The notes beneath the pieces were generated by a model. The model was not told the DNA's origin. It saw only the letters and a list, made by a program, of their open reading frames with translations, and did no database searches. 64,000 nt of DNA from Owenia fusiformis (lineage: Eukaryota; Annelida; Polychaeta; Sabellida; Oweniidae), in NCBI GenBank assembly GCA_903813345.2, contig CAIIXF020000102.1, positions 1 through 64,000 of the forward strand, read 5' to 3'. Numbering within the stretch: position 1 is the stretch's first letter; every line of letters starts with the position of its first letter. This document shows, piece after piece, positions 35,645 to 48,481 of the stretch. The translations under genes and the position numbers were made by a program.

Positions 35645-35915
35645 TTTGCTGACCGACAGCATCGTACATGAACAATGTCAATATCAAATTCTGTAATATT
35701 CGCTTTACTCGGCAGTCAGGCTGGCCGACAGCGTTAAACTCTTAATCTGTAAATCATAATATTTTGTTCTGAGCAATACGTAAAGGTGTAGATGCCTAGC
35801 TGACCGACAGCGTTACACTCTATGAATGTGAATCTCAATATTTGCTCTCAGCAGTAAAGGCGTAGTAGCCAAGCTGACCGACAGCGTTATACTAAGCTGA
35901 CCGACAGCGTTAGTG
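35645..35915. repeat. ~75-bp tandem repeat with GCTGACCGACAGCGTTA
   Basis: The word GCTGACCGACAGCGTTA (or close variants) recurs at about 35650, 35723, 35798, 35873 and 35895. The first four are spaced 73-75 bp, the last only 22 bp. Spacers contain CTCTGAGCA and ATCTGTAAATC-like text. Confidence 0.75.
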
Positions 35916-36691
35916 TACTTTTTCAAATCAGTTCTAACATAATATCTAAATGTTTTTTACTGTGTAAATACCCTTAATAACAGGCGAGACAGCCTTACAT
36001 TTACTCTAAAATGATTGGTAAGCTATTATCATTCCTGAACTTACGGTAAGCTCGTAACAATTAATATTAATAAAACAAATGTTATTCTTACATGAAATAA
36101 ACGAGGTGAAATCGAAAATCTCTCAACTTCCGGTGAGTCAACCTTAACCCCCTTTAAGGAGGGAGGAGGTACTCGACTTGAAGTCGGCCCCGTGATCCGA
36201 AATGAAGCAGAGTTACATACGAGGACTTCGATAAACGATACACCTGTTCTTAACAATGCAATGTTTGGCATTTCGAAAATTTTAACAAATATGAAATATC
36301 TTAAAAACATTTGCCTGTCGTAACTTTGTCATACCTTGCTTGCGTGTAAACCGAGAATGACCTTACATTACATACATAATTCACATGTTCAAATGAAACG
36401 TTAGAAAATCTATTAATCATAAGAATGAGAAAAATGGCAAAAATAATTGACTCCAAATTTCATCTTCTTATGTTTAGACTCTTAGATTAGACTATTGTCT
36501 TTATTACTCACTTTTTACCGATCTTGTGCATGTATATCCCCGGAATATAAGTTAAGCAAGCCGGCAACTTAAATCATAATTATACAGTAATAGTTTTAGT
36601 ATCACAGTATTAAAAAAATAAATACAACAATAAATGTTTTACTATGTGTATGTAGTTTCCGATAGAATGCAGCTCGTGGTGTCTTTTGTAG

Positions 36692-38414
36692 GTGACTACC
36701 TATTGGTGAGACAAGATAATTCGATGTTACGCAATAAAGAGTTTAAGACGACATTCGGGAGACCATATTGTCCTCCGCAATTAGGTTCCATCGTTAACAT
36801 CTCTACTCAGACTTTACAGCAATGCTTCACACTTGCCTGTCAATCCAAAGCAAATGTTGTATACTTTGAGGAAAAGAGTGTCTGCTATGCCTATAAGTGT
36901 GGCCAAAGTTCCAATGACTGGCAATTTAAATGGCAGAGCAGCAAAAACCAAAATACACGTCATAGAGGACAAACCTATGCAATGCCGCATCCAAGTTATG
37001 TGAGGTGCCACAATTCCTACTTTGTGCAAAGATTATGGGACGGTGAGGGAAAATTCAAGGCAAATTGTTCCCTGATTACAACACAGAGAGTTCACGACCT
37101 CGATCAATGTAAAAAGAAAGCTTGCAACGATAAAGCGAATGCCTTTAATTTCTACAACCATCCAGATTCGAATTATGGATGTGACACAATGCACTGTGGA
37201 TGGATTGTTGCCAATAATGACTATGATTTTAACATTGTCGTAAGTGACAGAACACACGTAAAAATATACACCCTTTCCCATACCACACAACCTTGCGAGT
37301 CGGTTCTGTGGAATGAATCAGTAAGCATTCCGGCAGTTATTCCAAATTGTCAAGAATATAGCATATTTCCGACTGAACTTATAGTTGGTGATAAGAACCC
37401 TCAGCTAATGTGCAGATTGGGGTTCAATTCCTTTCAAAAACAAGTAACTTCCGAGAGTATAGCATTGAAATGCACCAGTGATGATGAGGGAACAGGGTGG
37501 AAGTTTTATGATGGAGGTGATTGTTTTCACCATGAGACTGTTACTCAATGGCTAAATTTACCATTTCCCGGTACACCAAACTGTAAAGCATCAATGTATC
37601 AATTGAGAAGAATGAAAGAATTGTGTTATATGTCAACCTGTGATACTAATACAGTCATTCCCGAAGCAAAAGATTTGAGGCAATGCATGCTTCATGCTTG
37701 TGAGAAGAACTATAATGTCATTAATTACTTTCGCAGTGCGAACTCAGTCGAGTGTGACTTAAGAAATTGTACTATTTTTTCAGAGGGTGACTATGACTTG
37801 AAGTTAATCAGATCGCAAAAGCACCGCGCTGATGTTTACGCGCTGAAGTATCAAAAATGTCCCGCCTTTTCAGAAAAAACAAAAAAAATTGAAACCTCTG
37901 GTACAGTCGATAAGGAAACGGTTCAACGGATGATTAATGCATTAGTAGATAAGTTAGATAATATTTTGAAAAAAATGCCAAATGGCACGACAGGTGATGT
38001 ATTGCAAGACATATCAGTTAAAATAGATCATAGAATGAGTGAAATAGGAGCAAGTATCCTGCACGCGTGTAATGTTATTCTTACTGTAGCGATCGCAATG
38101 GGTGTTATATGTGTTCCATATGTTCTGTATAGAGTATTCAGGGATTATATGGACTCTAAAAAATAAGTTCGATTACACTATTGCTAAATTGTTTTGTGTA
38201 TTATTAAAAGGAAGACAAATTATAAATTGTCTCAAATGCGGGATAACTATGTTATATAAGGAATGGATTTATACCGACTTGCCAGATATCCAATATGTAC
38301 TTGCTTTCACTTTCAGTTATACACGTGTGTTACACCTTGGGTCTATCTACTGCTTCCTAGCTAGACAACATATTTCATTCAGTTTCATGTTTCGAAACAG
38401 ACAACATAAATAAA
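36692..38414 (+). CDS. 3' exon of a membrane protein with three PAN-like repeats and a CCP domain
   Basis: The open frame covers 36634-38166 (510 residues), but TGTCTTTTGTAG at 36680-36691 is a good splice acceptor, so the exon probably starts at 36692 in phase 1, with the signal peptide on an exon not identified. Numbering by the full frame: three similar Cys-rich modules lie at ~46-125, ~145-215 and ~331-409, each with L-x-x-C-x3-A-C, then C-x4-C. I read them as PAN/apple-like. Between the second and third, residues 239-297 have four Cys, GDKNPQLMCRLGF and GTGWKF, as in a CCP/sushi domain. A helical stalk (425-475), one membrane segment (~478-498) and a short tail RDYMDSKK follow. AATAAA at 38409 could end the transcript. 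It is probably a type I surface protein; the function is unknown. Confidence 0.75.
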
Positions 38415-38429
38415 CATTGATTTGTTAAC

Positions 38430-40630
38430 AAATTATTGTTTCAACTTTACAAGCTATTCAGCATTTTATATTAACAAAATATTATATAAGAAAGAACATT
38501 ATTTATAACCCTCATAAATAAAACATATATCTAGCCACGAATTAGTTTTAGCAAGGGTAAACGTGACCGAGGATTTCGGGATCCTTCGGGAATTTAAAAC
38601 GCCTCGGAGTTTGAGCTGACGGCCAATCTCTAAAGTTAAAAACATTTGCATATTAGAAGAATAGTTAGTTTTCTCGTAACTCGCACAAAACAAATTCATT
38701 GTTTTTTAAAACTCATACAGCTAACTTTTCACAGGTGGCGCATGCCTTAAAAAATTAATGTTCATGTGTTTTTCATGGTCTTTGGCCACACAAACATGAT
38801 AACTCATGTTATTTGTGCCCAGTGGCTTTTTAGCGTCCATTTCAAACATTATGTAAGGTTATGTAATACTTTATACAATTATGTAAGACAATGTAAAACG
38901 AATTTATACTATTGTTAATTTGTGATACTCCATAGAACTACTTGTTGTGAATTGAACAAAACGTATTCGTGTTCGATGTCAATCAAAGTAATATATTCAT
39001 ATCAGTTGCACAAGGGGTCGGCCCACAAAACTTCTTATCTGGTATAAGAGATAATTTGTGTAATATTTTGTAATGTTAGAAAATATCATGTAATGTTTTT
39101 ATGTAAAAATAATAAATCAAAATAGATGACCACAAGCTCTTGACACACATATTATACTAATTGTCAGTTAATTATTTCCCTGATTGAGCGGGCGGGAAGT
39201 ATCTTTATTGCGACCAATTCTGATCATATGCATATAGTTTCATATAAGGTTATATGTTATATACATAAAACATAGAAAAATATTTACAATTACATTTAAG
39301 TCACTGCTTCTAAGTAAGGTCGTATAGGATTCTGATTCCAGCACATATTATGTTTGAATAACTCAAAGTTTGTAAAAAAGAAATCAAAGATTCAAAGCAT
39401 AAGCTATGCAAAGAATATATTAAGATTGTTTATGTATGATTTATAATAAAGGCTATTAATGGCATGTTCTCTTCGTGTTTACCTTAATTTTTGCTGTGGA
39501 CGTATTTCATCTAGCTTTCTGATGTACCTGATATCTGAATCAATATGGGAATCAAACCCTCGACTCTAGAAATGGAATTAAAATCCGAAAAGTTTCTAAA
39601 ATCGATGCAGAAAAATGGACAAAATACTTTTTCGCGATTATCGCACTTCAACATTCTTCAACTTCAACTTCTATCGCAGTTCAACATTATACGAAATTTC
39701 CTGCGAGCAATAAGTTTCCAACAAATCCGTTACTCTAAGTCACGATGAATATTTCACCAAGTTTTCGAAATTTGACTCCCAAAAATGTGAATTTTATAGT
39801 GTTCCAAATCTGTCAAGATCGGATGAAACCCGATGAAAATAATCTGTCAACGGAGGCTATGGACACTACATTAGATTTAATTATATGCACTGTGTGGGAA
39901 AGACAATCATTAACCAGAACTGTGATTGTTGTATAACATGATACAACATTAAACCAGTGCAACACTTGCAATGCTCTTATTTGTCAAAGGTACAGCCTTA
40001 TCACAGTGCTTATTGGGATCCCTTTAAGGACTTAGAAAATTACACGAAAACGCAATTATAGATTTTTGAAAAAAAATTTCAGAATATTCTTGACTGATAT
40101 GTGTATTTTCATTTTCTTGAAAAATATAGTGAATATTTTGTAAAAAATATGATTTCTGGCCCATTTCTGTAACCACTCCCATCATGGCAGATTATTTGTG
40201 AAATTTAGAGTTCGAAAATGTAGTAAATAAAGCCTTAAAACAATTTTCAAGTATTATTTAAGTGAATTATGCATAATGTAATCCCTACTGAAATGTATCC
40301 AGCAGATTTATCTGTGATGATGCATGATATGTGGCATAAAAAGGGATTATAATCTAGACCCCTATTATTTGCCCTTCTCAATTAAATAGAACCATGGTTC
40401 ATTGAATGGACAAATTCACTGTAAGCTATGTATTCCACCTCTTTTATTTTTAGCTTGCAGATCTAAAATTGAATTAGGCAACATTTTCAGTTGCAAAAAA
40501 GTGGTGGAAAACATAGCTAATATTTTTTTGTACTTCTTTATTATTTTTCTAAAACATTTCTGCCACCATTTTGGATACAATGCCACCTATTTGGGAGTTG
40601 CCAGACATGAAGGCTATCAATTTTCAAAAT
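38430..40630. other. Non-coding stretch with one dispersed repeat
   Basis: 38926-39000 (GATACTCCATAGAACTACTT ... ATTCGTGTTCGATGT) is closely similar to 48630-48690, so it is a dispersed repeat. No exon was securely seen. Confidence 0.5.
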
Positions 40631-40639
40631 ATTTCCTAG

Positions 40640-40704
40640 GTGACTCTCTCCATGATGCCAAAGACTTGCCTTTATCCGAGGATAGTGATACTGACATGGA
40701 ATAG
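40640..40704 (+). CDS. Possible terminal coding exon with acidic C-terminus
   Basis: TATTTCCTAG at 40630-40639 is a plausible acceptor, followed in phase 1 by DSLHDAKDLPLSEDSDTDME and a TAG stop at 40702. AATAAA occurs downstream near 41093. The acidic, codon-like tail and phase-1 junction (like the other host exons here) are suggestive, but upstream exons were not found and the piece is short. It may be chance. Confidence 0.25.
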
Positions 40705-40730
40705 TTTTAAAATAACTAAAATATCTGTTA

Positions 40731-40957
40731 GGGGTTGGGTCAAAATATCGATGTCAATCGAAAAACGTAATTAATTTCATTAGGGGGAGGGGGTCAAACA
40801 CTGATTTCATTAGGTGACGGACATCGATTTTCGTTTTCCTAGGAATTTCAATTTTCAAGATTTTTGGTTTTGTTACAAGGGGGAGGGGGGGGGGGGGGTT
40901 AGACCTAATAAATTAATTACGTTTTTTTGATGGACATCGATATTTTGACCCGACCCC
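40731..40957. mobile_element. 227-bp PIF/Harbinger-like MITE
   Basis: The ends GGGGTTGGGTCAAAATATCG and complement (CGATATTTTGACCCGACCCC) are flanked by TTA on both sides (40728-40730, 40958-40960). A 3-bp TTA/TAA-type duplication and G-rich ends fit PIF/Harbinger MITEs. The inverted similarity runs ~53 bp, through ACGTAATTAATTT. It contains a G run near 40877-40898. If the exon at 40640 is real, it lies in the 3' UTR. Confidence 0.8.
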
Positions 40958-40960
40958 TTA

Positions 40961-41833
40961 GAAACTGTATATTCAACTTTTAGCAACTGTACCTATACAT
41001 GTATTTTGACTAAAAAAATTTCAAACATTTTCCTTGTCTTAACTATGGTGTAAATACTACTCAAAGGCTATTAAGATACCTATTCCCCATGGAAATAAAT
41101 GTAAAGTCAGGTTTAACTCATGATTTTATTTTATTTAGGTATGTTTAAGGAAATTACCTGATCATTAGATTGATTTTACCAACTTGACCTTTTTGCTCAT
41201 CATTTGGCCTAATTTTGAAATAGTATTGTGAAGTACATTTGTGAGGATATTCTAGATGCAAAATAAGTTTGATTCTGATCGGGGCAGAAAAGGGGGTCTG
41301 TTGGAACGGTACCTTTGATAACATTTGTCAGCCTAACAGAGGTTTTAAACTACTCAGAAACCTTGAAAAATATGTTTGCGAAAAATTATTTAAAGTTGCA
41401 TATTGATTTAATAATCAAATCTTTATATGCTATTGTGAAGAATACACTATAACAAGACCAAGGCACATAAAACTTTGCTTGCGGCCACAGATAATGTTTT
41501 TTGAAATTGTTTGAGGGAACTATGTATCAAAATCCATGCTTCTATCACAAAAGGAAACGGTAGTTTCCCTAAATCTGCCTTACTATCAAGGGTGTCTGAA
41601 AACATGTAAAACCAAACAATGAATAAAAAGCTGTAAACATTTAATACACTCAAAATAGGATCGCAGGTGTATCACATGGCTAACCTTGGGGTTTCAGGCT
41701 AATGTATTTATAAAAACTAACTCTTCTGATATTGTATTCAAAATATCTTAAAAGCAGAGTCAGAAACCTATGACAACTACTAACTTTTTTCACATTCAAC
41801 TAAACCTAGCATATAGTCCTACGGCCAAGGCCA
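40961..41833. other. Non-coding stretch
   Basis: No gene or element end recognised. Confidence 0.4.
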
Positions 41834-43079
41834 TTTGTGTCCAAAAAACCTAGATTCAATTTGACTTTAGATTCATGTAGGGGACCCCAAGGCATGTAAA
41901 AAAAAGTTTGTGAACCCTTGCAAAGCAGGCTAAAAAGTGCTGAGTCAGCAAATTTTATCATTTTTTGAGTCGGAGTTTGACCATATGCCTGAAACTATTT
42001 AATATCTCATCTGAGGTTGCTGCAATTATAATGAAACATTGTTAATATATCAATAAGGCATGTATGAAGAATTCCTGAAAGTTTGTATCTTATCCAACAT
42101 AATTTGGTAGAGATATGGGAAAATTTGTCCTTAAAAGTACATTATTTTTCTTCAAAATGTCTTAATCAGTCGATAGTTAATCAGTCATTTAAAAAATAGT
42201 AAGGGCCTATGGCGTATAATACCTGATTAAAAACTTTACTGATGATGTTAGCAAATATTTCTTGCATAAGTTTCAATAAAAAGTACAAGCATCTATTTTT
42301 TCTGATTTTTCTCTTTACCTTCCCCTAAAAATTCAAGAAAGGGGGCGTGGCACATTACACTTCAGTTGTTGAACTTGTTGCTAGGGTCAAATAGAAAATT
42401 TGTATCATTATAGCAAAATGTGTTATTCTAAATAAATCTTAACACTATATGTGACATCGTAATATGCTAAATATATTAATTATCTACCATTTTATATTTT
42501 TACAGCTTATCATTGCCATACCCCATAAAACCGTTTAGGGTATGTGTGGTCAGTAATAAGAAATACATGTTTGTGTACTAATAACATTTAAGTTCAAAAT
42601 TGTATTTCAGATGCCATTCTATCCTAATGTTGTCCATGTAGTTATGGTATGTTATGAATGAATTATGATGATAATATGTTATATTACACTCCCCATCATA
42701 AGTTTTGTAACTGGAAGTCCCCCTTTGAATCACTTATCAAAGCTTGTCATGCTGTTTGGCAATTTTAAACAAGACATCAAGCTTTTGAAATAAAGCAATA
42801 AGGAACAAAATCGAGATTCAAACATTGACAGACATTGATATGTTATCATATGAAAACTTGCAGTTGCCAACCGTATAGAGGGGGTGTTTATGCTTTGTAT
42901 TATATGTATCATAAATTGTTTAGTTGTAGAAACCTGAAGCCAAAGGAAATAATAGTGCTTTACATTCTCTCCAAGTGATCAATTCCATGGCACTGGGTTT
43001 GTTGACATTACTTATATGATATGTGACATTACGCAAGTTTGGTCCTATAAGGCCAACATATTCCAATGGCGCAGAATCC

Positions 43080-43460
43080 AACTCACATATTCAAGTCCCA
43101 CCATGCCATATCGAGACCCACAATGTCCCATGAGACCTTGTTAACTTTGCCCCATGGAGTCTCATTGAGTCCCTTCATATCCCATCGAGTCCAACAAAAA
43201 TTATGTAATTTAGTTTAGAAGGTTTTGTCTAGGTCATTTTGATCCCAAGTTAGCTGACACATCCCATGATCAAAAGTCCCACGATGCCCAATGGGGCTTC
43301 GTGGGACTTTGCCAAATGATACCCCATCGAATCTCATTGGACTCAATGGGGCTTCATGGGACAAAGTCCCAAGGAATCCCAAGGAGTTCCATCGGGCAAA
43401 GCTCAATGAAGTCCAACGAATTTCCATGAGGTCCCAATGTTAAATCAATGGAGGTCCCAA
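43080..43460. repeat. Degenerate TCCCAATGGGA-type low-complexity tract
   Basis: Dense repetition of TCCCA, CCCAT, ATGGGGCTTC and GGGACTTTG on both strands, many forming short palindromes (CCCAATGGGG). No constant period. An open minus-strand frame here reflects the repetition. Confidence 0.6.
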
Positions 43461-44592
43461 CATGTCGTATTGGTGTATGTTAGGCTTTAGCCAAGTAACT
43501 TGCTTTGTTTACATTCATCAAAACGTTAAAAAGAAAAAGTTGTCAAAACTTTATAAGAGCGTGATTATTTGGACTGATTTCACTTGTCTGCAACGGATAT
43601 TTTAGTTTTACACGAACTGAGCTGGCCAGTGCCGTTCATAATATCTTCAAATAAACTTTTTCTCCTGCATTCAATTCATGACCACATGTTACTACAGAAT
43701 CCATAGGATCCTCGGGGATGAGCAATTCCATGGGAACACTTGGCCATGGATTGAATGTCTTTAACTGGTGAATAGGTTTATTATGAAGGGGGTTCCATGA
43801 TAACATATGGTCTTGGAAAACAGATTCCAAAACTCAATCAGAGTGACAAAACATAAGTAATGCTTAATAACTGAGTGTGGATTGGTTGATCACAAGATAT
43901 TATCGGTCAGTAGCTTAGTACTTTAACAGATAGCAGGGAACAAAAACTGGAACTTACTGTCAATGATGCTGCTCCAGGAATAATGATTCATCTGTATAAA
44001 GCATAATCAAGGTGGTAGAAGCAAATGTGAACCCATTGAAAATTCTGATAATTAGCCATCTTGATTCTCAAGATTTCAATTGCTCCAACTGTATTACTAC
44101 TTGGAAGCTCCATTAAATACTTACCCTATTATACTATTATACTTACATGGAGGTGATGACTATTGACACCAGAAAGAGCTTATCATAAATAAATGAAACT
44201 GGACAGAAACTGAATGAATAGTTCAAGAATACTTGACTGGTTGAAAGAGATGCTATACCGGTATAAATGATGATGTCAAGATGCCACATGTTGCACAAAA
44301 AATTGTGAAAAGAGAAGAGAGAAACAAATTCTACAGTTTGTGTGTAATAATAATACATCTACAACTAAAATAACCTTAATCGACAAGTGAAATTGATTCC
44401 AATGATCGAGATTTTAAAAATCTATTTCTAATTTTGGTGCACATATACAAAGGAGGTTACCTCACTGGCGCTTCTTAACTCTTGAATCCAAAGGGATACA
44501 ATTGTTTCCTGTACAGAGTACAATCAATTCCCTTGATACAATGTGAAGTATCGAGTGGTAGACTAGCCTTGAAACATTATCTCCGGGGACAA

Positions 44593-44872
44593 CAGGAGCA
44601 TAGCCAGTTTTCCTACAGGGGGGGGGGTCGATCCAGGGTTCGATCGTCAAAATATTTCGGTTTTCAGTCAGGGGTGTGCGATTGTGGCATAAAAAAGCCA
44701 AAAATTAAGATCTATCTTGAATTTTACAAATGTTGATTCAACTTCCTTCAAAATAGGGCTAGAAGCTTAAAATAAAGAGCATTTTAAAACTCCTTTCTTC
44801 TTCTATCTCATGGTTATCCCGTATTTTATTGGTTATGGGGGGAATGCGATCCCATCCCTGGCTATGCCTATG
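44593..44872. mobile_element. 280-bp MITE related to 4995-5207
   Basis: Ends CAGGAGCATAGCCAG and complement of CTGGCTATGCCTATG; flanks GACAA and GGCAA match at four of five positions, consistent with an aged 5-bp target duplication. The shared CAGG...TAGCCAG end, G run and GATCC/GATCGTC interior link it to the 4995 element. Confidence 0.65.
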
Positions 44873-46128
44873 GGCAAGATCTATTATTTGGACATAAACA
44901 AAACACACACATCTTGTTATGTTCTACAGACTACAACTAAACAATTTATGACATGTAAACAATACGAAGTGTGCAAACTGTAACCACTCTCACTCTTAAT
45001 CATTTGTTGTTACAATTTGTTATTATATAGCTAATTATTTGCAGCAACAATAGGAGTCTCGTTGCAGTTTACATGGACCCTATACTATAAAGCATGTACA
45101 CCCCCTCCATAAGTTTGGCAACTGGAAGTAATTGTATGATAGCATATGAAAGTCTGTCAATTTTTAAACCTTGATTATGTTCCTTATTACCATATTTGAG
45201 ATACTTCGATTTCATTTGCCAAAAATAAACAGGCTTTAATAAGTGATTCAAAGTGGTTCGAGTTGCTAAACTTATGATGGGGAGTGTTATCATTCATAAA
45301 CATAAACCATGAACCATAAACTATATGAACAACATTAGGAAAGAATGGCACTTGAAATACAATTTTGAAAAATGTTATTAGTACACATACATGTATTTCC
45401 AATTGCTGACCACACATACCCTAAACGGTTTTATGGGATATGGCAATGATAAGCTGTAAAAAATATAAAATGGTTGATAATGAATATGTTTAGCATATTA
45501 TGATGTCACATATAGTGTTAATATCTATTTAGAATAACAAATTTTGCTATAATGATACACATTTTCTATTTGACCCTAACAACACGTTCAACAACTGAAG
45601 TGTAAGGTGCCACGCCCCTTTCTTGAATTTTTAGGGGAAGGTAATGAGAAAAATCAGAAAAATAGATGCATGCACTTTTTATTGAAACTTATGCAAGAAA
45701 TATTTGCTAACATCATCAGTGAAGTTTTTAATCAGGTTTTATACACCATAGACCCTTACTATTTTTTAAATGACTGATTTACTATCGACTGATTAAGAAA
45801 TTTTGAAGAAAAATTATGTATCTTTAGGAATAAATTATCCCATATCTATACCAAATTTTGTTGGATAAGACCCAAACTTTCAGGAATTCTTCATACATGC
45901 CTCTTATTGATATATTAAAAATGTTTGATTATAATTGCAACATCCTCAAATGAGACATTAAATAGTTATAAACGTATGGTCAAACTCCGATTCGAAAATG
46001 ATAAAATATGCTGACTCAGCACTTTTGAGCCTGCTTTGCAAGGGTTCACATACTTTTTTTACATGCCTTAGGGTCCCCTACACGAATCTAAAGTCAAATT
46101 GAATCTAGGTGTTTTAGACACAAATATG

Positions 46129-47419
46129 GGGTTTATGTATCCCAGCTTATTAGATATAGCAGGGCGTGTTCAAAATATCTAGTTTCAAATCAAGACACCA
46201 TATTTCAGTGATCAAGCTGTTAGGTCAAGGTAATACTTGTAAAAAACTTAAGAAATCCTTTCTGGGCTTTGCTGAAAAGTACAAGTCATTAATTTCGAAA
46301 TTTCAAGTTTTACCACTTGAGATGCTGAAGGATGTAGGAATGGTATAATAAATTGGCAATGAACTCACAATTTATTCACTTGGCACCTTTTGAGGTGGAT
46401 CCCGGCTATGGCATTAATGGTTGAGAAATAGGGATCGAAACCAGCCATAATTTTCTCCTGATGACCATTGTGAATTGTTGTGTTTTATGGATTATGATGA
46501 CGGCTTTGCGAACGGATGTTGACCCTCTGAATTGCCTATGGATTTCGAGACTGGATTTGATCTATCCACATCATTTGAGACCGAATACTCTATCTTTTAT
46601 GAGTACTAGTATCTACAACTATTTTTGATGTTATGAGTATTGGTCATCAATTTTTTCAATTTTTCTTCAACATGTATTGTAATGCCTTCAGTATGAATGA
46701 AATGTCCCTTGGTGTTCTTGTCCTGGATTGTGATATTGGTTCTCGATTGGAGGGGGGGGGGGGATGTTAGACATTGTTTCTTTTCACGTTAGGTCATGGT
46801 TTTGGGATATATAGGGTCTACTTTTCTTATGACAGTTTTACACTTACAGTTTGCTTTTCTTGTTGGGTTTCTTTAAAAGTTTTAGTCACCCTTCCCTTTG
46901 GCTTTTGAGCTTATATTTCAATTTTAGAATATTTTGGGCTCATATCATTCCTTGTCATCTCTATTTTCTAAAAATACTCCAAGTATATACTTTATTTGAG
47001 GAAAACTAACGATTTTTACAATAATGCAATCATTTGTCTATAAGAATGGTTACCATTCTTATTATTTGGGAGAATTTCAATATTTTTCAGCCATTTTTTG
47101 CACTTTGACTCCATTATAACTTCACTAATTTATACGTGAATCTTTTGGGAGATATTATATTTGAGATTGTAAGGAATATATTGGTAGGTCAAATGTTCGT
47201 GTTACTTGCAATTTTGTCACTCTAATTCTGCCTTTAGATTTACAAAAATTATTTGAATAGCTATTTAACATAATGAAAATTAGAAGCAAATATACCCTTA
47301 ATCAATTACTAGGGTAAAATCATAATTTTAAATGAAATGATAAAAATAAAAACAATAACGAGGAGGCAATGGCAGTGACAATAATATTATACAAATACTG
47401 GATGATCAGGAGATGGATA
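46129..47419. other. Non-coding stretch with an inverted-repeat partner
   Basis: 46815-46930 (TAGGGTCTACTTTTC, CTTACAGTTTGCTTTTCTTG, CCCTTCCCTTTGGC) is an inverted copy of about 50545-50670. A G run lies at 46752-46763. No gene recognised. Confidence 0.5.
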
Positions 47420-47421
47420 TA

Positions 47422-48481
47422 CAGGGTGGGCCAAAAAAAAGTTCACCCTTTTTCATTTTGATCAAATTTTCTTATTTTTGATGCAATGCCTCTAAAAATT
47501 GATATGTATATAGCTCAGACATTTCTGTACATGTTGTTAGGATTTGAGTGAAATTTATGCAACAGTGTTGTCATGACACCTAAAATATATTTATGGTGTG
47601 TCATGAAAAAAAAACAGAAATTCACTTCATTTACAAAATGGCGGATTTCAAAAAAGGAGGGAAATTTGAAAAGAAATTATCATGGTAAATATAATTTTTA
47701 TGTCAGTTAATGCAAAATATTACAAAGTAGAGTGTTAATTAATAGTCAGAGTTGATGATAAACACCTCTTTAAACAATTAAGTACTCTTATAAACACCCG
47801 ATACTACCATAGATGAGTTGGTCAACAAGTTACTGAAAATCCATGGTTTTATCCAATTTTCCTCATTTTTACGTTCACAATATTGATAATAATTTGATGG
47901 TTTTATGTAATAATATAATTACAAATGAATAAGTTATTAAATTCTACATACTATATAGACAGAGTGCTAAAAAAAGTCCTTATTAAAGGATATGAATCGC
48001 ATCAATCAAAACTACATATTCCAACAAGATGGGGCTCCCTCGCACACATCTAAAGCGACAATGGAGTTCTTGCATGCCAATGCACCTGATTTTATCCCCC
48101 CTGACTTATGGCCCTCAAATAGCCCTGATCTCAATGTTATGGATTATTTTGTGTGGGGTGAACTAGAAAAACATGTTCATAGTGTTCCCATCCATTCAGT
48201 TCAAGAACTCCAACAAAGAATAACTTTATGTTGGGAACAATTATCACAACAATAAATTAACGCGGCAATAAATAAATGGCGTCATAGACTTAAACTGGTT
48301 GTGCAGGAACAAGGAGGACATATTGAACATTTACTTTAAAAACAAAACAGCCAAAGACACACCTAATGTTATATATCGACCTTGTTCAGTTATCTACATA
48401 TCAATTTTTTAAGGGATTGCATCAAAAATAAAAAAATGAGATTAAAATGAAAAAGGGTGAACTTTTTTTTGGCCCACCCTG
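47422..48481 (+). mobile_element. Internally deleted mariner transposon (DD37D)
   Basis: Long inverted ends (CAGGGTGGGCCAAAAAAAAG ... and complement) of about 70 bp with TA on both sides (47420-47421, 48482-48483). The inner end part pairs GATGCAATGCC with GGGATTGCATC. Only the C-terminal part of the transposase remains, so it is non-autonomous. The ends share CAGGGTG with elements at 26160, 51633 and 61049. Confidence 0.9.
47992..48340 (+). pseudogene. Mariner transposase C-terminal remnant
   Basis: The frame 47992-48255 encodes FQQDGAPSHTS, containing the second catalytic Asp, then WPSNSPDLNVMDYFVWG with the third Asp. Thirty-seven residues separate them, i.e. a DD37D signature of Tc1/mariner transposases. 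After a TAA stop at 48253-48255 the same frame continues NAAINKWRHRLKLVVQEQGG, the usual end of these proteins. The first catalytic Asp and the DNA-binding domain are absent, so it cannot be active. Confidence 0.9.

Larger units (their letters stand above)
41834..46128. mobile_element. Second large foldback structure, ~4.3 kb
   Basis: The left arm 41834-42932 and right arm 44931-46128 are inverted copies. Paired landmarks: CTAGATTCAATTTGACTTTAG with TAGGGGACCCC, GCAAAGCAGGCT, the CACGCCCC(T)TTTCTTGAA block, ACCCTAAACGGTTTTATG, and CATAAATTGTTTAGTTGTA nearest the loop. The right arm has an extra ~100 bp around 44965-45065. No target duplication or transposase was found. The 2-kb loop holds a low-complexity tract (43080-43460) and a MITE (44593-44872). 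Its size is close to the 9695-13944 structure but the sequences are unrelated. Confidence 0.8.

Noticed and set aside
36041-36310. 89-codon minus-strand frame with possible splice donor
   Set aside because: No domain recognised, and the sequence is compositionally ordinary; splice sites alone are too frequent by chance.
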